Source: Campylobacterales bacterium
GTDB lineage: Bacteria; Campylobacterota; Campylobacteria; Campylobacterales; Nitratiruptoraceae
Direction: 5' to 3'
DNA length: 5,768 nucleotides
Assembly: GCA_027068245.1 (NCBI GenBank)
Contig: JAMOUF010000291.1
Span: 1 to 5,768 of the forward strand
Below, piece after piece: positions 5,764-5,768 of this stretch. Made by a program: the position numbers and the translations under genes. A model generated the notes under the pieces. That model did no database searches. It was not told the origin of the DNA and worked only from the letters and a program-made list of their open reading frames with translations. Positions within the stretch are counted from its first letter, which is position 1. Each line of letters opens with the position of its first letter.

Positions 5764-5768
5764 GCCTA

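Noticed and set aside
1..5768. Mobile elements, CRISPR arrays, phage genes, toxin-antitoxin pairs
   Set aside because: No repeats of the right kind, transposase or integrase motifs, or non-housekeeping genes were seen. The tRNA gene shows no attachment-site duplication within the window.

Overview
This window looks like a chromosomal housekeeping segment from a member of the Campylobacterota (formerly Epsilonproteobacteria). The ThrRS, GlmM and LspA sequences read like that group. The promoters fit it too: a TATAAT-type -10 with T-rich upstream DNA and little or no -35. The pairings uppP/thrS-infC and glmM-lspA also match what I remember of that phylum. The DNA is visibly less AT-rich than typical Campylobacter or Helicobacter, so a free-living or vent-type lineage is plausible. 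I cannot name the genus.

Layout. At the left edge, uppP (5' end cut off) runs on the + strand and ends at a GC-rich hairpin with T-runs that can act as a terminator in both directions (712-736). Everything else reads on the - strand, in transcription order: glmM (5701-4364), lspA (4367-3921), tRNA-Val(GAC) (3941-3867), thrS (3805-1967), infC (1970-1437), rpmI (1357-1163) and rplT (1091-741). I see no intrinsic terminator between the start of glmM and the end of rplT. Likely promoters lie upstream of glmM (at the window edge), inside the 3' end of lspA (for the tRNA) and between infC and rpmI.

Functionally there are two groups. The envelope group is GlmM (glucosamine-1-phosphate for UDP-GlcNAc), LspA (lipoprotein signal peptidase) and, convergent, UppP (lipid-carrier recycling). 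The translation group is tRNA-Val, ThrRS, IF3, L35 and L20. All the protein families are well known, and I found no new protein system.

The unusual material is the compact lspA / tRNA-Val / thrS / infC junctions. The lspA reading frame runs 21 nt into the tRNA gene, and its TAG stop is supplied by the tRNA D-arm. A good promoter for the tRNA is embedded in the codons of LspA's last membrane helix. A 19-nt-arm stem-loop begins at the very next base after the encoded CCA and ends just before the thrS Shine-Dalgarno, with an alternative pairing that would mask that site. thrS and infC both appear to start with TTG, and the infC TTG overlaps the thrS stop as TTGA. Together these suggest that tRNA processing and the expression of lspA and thrS may be physically linked. 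This is an inference from sequence that needs transcript data.
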